Shown here in pieces: positions 22,537 through 23,196 of a stretch of DNA of 23,196 nucleotides. Positions within the stretch are counted from its first letter, which is position 1; the number at the start of each line of letters is the position of its first letter. Position numbers and translations under genes: made by a program. The notes below the pieces were generated by a model. The model was not told where the DNA came from, did not search any database, and saw only the letters and a program-made list of their open reading frames with translations. Source of the DNA: Methanomassiliicoccales archaeon PtaB.Bin134 (GTDB lineage Archaea > Thermoplasmatota > Thermoplasmata > Methanomassiliicoccales > UBA472); assembly GCA_002067045.1 (NCBI GenBank), contig MVPZ01000072.1, positions 1-23,196 of the forward strand, in the 5' to 3' direction.

Positions 22537-23196
22537 TCAATCCTTTAAACGCACGCGCACGGAATCGGCGTGCGCGTGCAACCCTTCTGTTTCAGCCAGC
22601 AATACCGTGGCCGGGGCCAGCATTTTAAGCGTCCCCTTGCCCAGCATCTGCACCGAGGACCTCTTCATGAAGTGGAGCACGTCCAGCCCTGAGTGCACGG
22701 CCGCGTTCCCGGCGGTGGGCAGCACGTGGTCCGTGCCGGTGGTGTAGTCCCCGCAGGCCACCGGTGAGTCGTGGCCCAGGAAAATGGCCCCCGCGCCGTC
22801 GATCAGGGGTAGCAGGGACAGCGGATCGCGCACCTGCAGCGAGATGTGCTCTGGAGCGATGCTGTTGCACACCTCCGCGCCTTCGGTCAGGTCCCCGACC
22901 ACCATGTACCCGCTGTTCCTCATGGAGGACACGATGTTCTCCCGGCGAGGGCTGGCCGCGGCCAGCTCTCGCAGCAGCCTTCCGACCTTGGCCGGCAGCT
23001 CAGGGTCGTCGGTGACCAGCACGCAGGCGGAATCGGGACCGTGCTCGGCCTGCGCCAGCACGTCCGCGGCCACGTTCTCCGGTATGGCGGACGAATCGGC
23101 CAGCACCGCTATCTCGCTCGGACCGGCCGGAAAGTCCATCTCCGTCTCCTGGCGCAGCAGGACCTTGGCCGCGGTCACGTACAAGTTCCCCGGACC
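22537..23196 (-). CDS. hisD: Histidinol dehydrogenase, C-terminal part
   Basis: The minus strand is open from the window edge (GPGNLYVTAAK) to TGA at 22537, giving 219 residues of the C-terminal half. Signatures include MDFPAGPSE, AQAEHGPDS with the zinc-associated histidine region, APEHISLQ with the catalytic histidine, GDYTTGTDHVLPT and the final EGLHAHADSVRVRL. HisD oxidises histidinol to histidine in two NAD-dependent steps, the last steps of histidine synthesis. The N-terminal half lies beyond 23196, so start, promoter and operon partners cannot be seen. Its 3' end contains a strong hairpin. Confidence 0.95.
   Translation of the reverse strand, partial: GPGNLYVTAAKVLLRQETEMDFPAGPSEIAVLADSSAIPENVAADVLAQAEHGPDSACVLVTDDPELPAKVGRLLRELAAASPRRENIVSSMRNSGYMVVGDLTEGAEVCNSIAPEHISLQVRDPLSLLPLIDGAGAIFLGHDSPVACGDYTTGTDHVLPTAGNAAVHSGLDVLHFMKRSSVQMLGKGTLKMLAPATVLLAETEGLHAHADSVRVRLKD
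22551..22579 (+). terminator. Perfect hairpin inside the 3' end of hisD
   Basis: GCACGCGCAC at 22551-22560 pairs perfectly with GTGCGCGTGC at 22570-22579 around a nine-base loop. It starts 21 bases after the FMN-protein stop and is inside the hisD coding end. It may act as a terminator for the plus-strand gene; a strong T run is absent. Confidence 0.45.

Overview
The window is archaeal chromosomal DNA. It encodes a two-repeat TATA-binding protein, many genes have TATA-like boxes about 25 bases before the start codon or just-upstream transcription start, and the protein set (DUF1638, a CxxC-x17-CxxC zinc protein, an Mth938-like protein, an FMN split-barrel protein) is typical of methanogen-related Euryarchaeota. 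High GC and the combination of genes point to Thermoplasmatota, perhaps a Methanomassiliicoccales-like lineage; that assignment is inference and no methanogenesis gene is present. No rRNA, tRNA, CRISPR array or insertion sequence was recognised.

Layout. (1) 1-4741 looks like an accessory region: very small genes (two ribbon-helix-helix proteins, an AbrB/SpoVT-like protein, a 45-residue ORF, zinc-ribbon proteins), a divergent promoter packed with inverted half-sites, a noncoding stretch at about 989-1520 built from blocks of 11-base tandem repeats with a recurring GGTR core, a strong hairpin at 2316-2360, and about 1 kb (3733-4741) with no convincing gene but a cluster of GTTAAC sites. (2) 4742-7511 holds chromosomal genes: tbp, a methyltransferase, DUF2164, flavodoxin and Mth938-like proteins. 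(3) 7623-11619 is a complete glycine-betaine/proline-type ABC transporter operon on the minus strand (ATPase, permease, binding protein). Its binding protein is a tandem duplication of the whole substrate-binding domain and its ATPase has an extra N-terminal segment of about 85 residues. (4) 11863-13380 is a haem catalase, followed by a small zinc protein, a nucleotidyltransferase-like protein and a membrane-anchored Kelch-type surface protein. (5) 16321-17294 is a two-gene unit, a 55-residue coiled-coil protein overlapping a DUF1638 protein. (6) 17374-21995 is a plus-strand run: MBL-fold hydrolase, ABC-F ATPase, two small SAM methyltransferases and a TIM-barrel isomerase-like protein, the last four tightly packed. 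(7) 22119-23196 has an FMN-binding split-barrel protein facing the 3' part of histidinol dehydrogenase (hisD), which runs off the window.

How the genes work together. The opu-type operon would import compatible solute under salt or osmotic stress; the catalase detoxifies peroxide. The ABC-F/methyltransferase run suggests a ribosome- or RNA-related module, though substrates are unknown. The most unusual item is the 11-base repeat region next to small DNA-binding proteins, which resembles in architecture (not in proven function) a protein-loading array such as a partition site.
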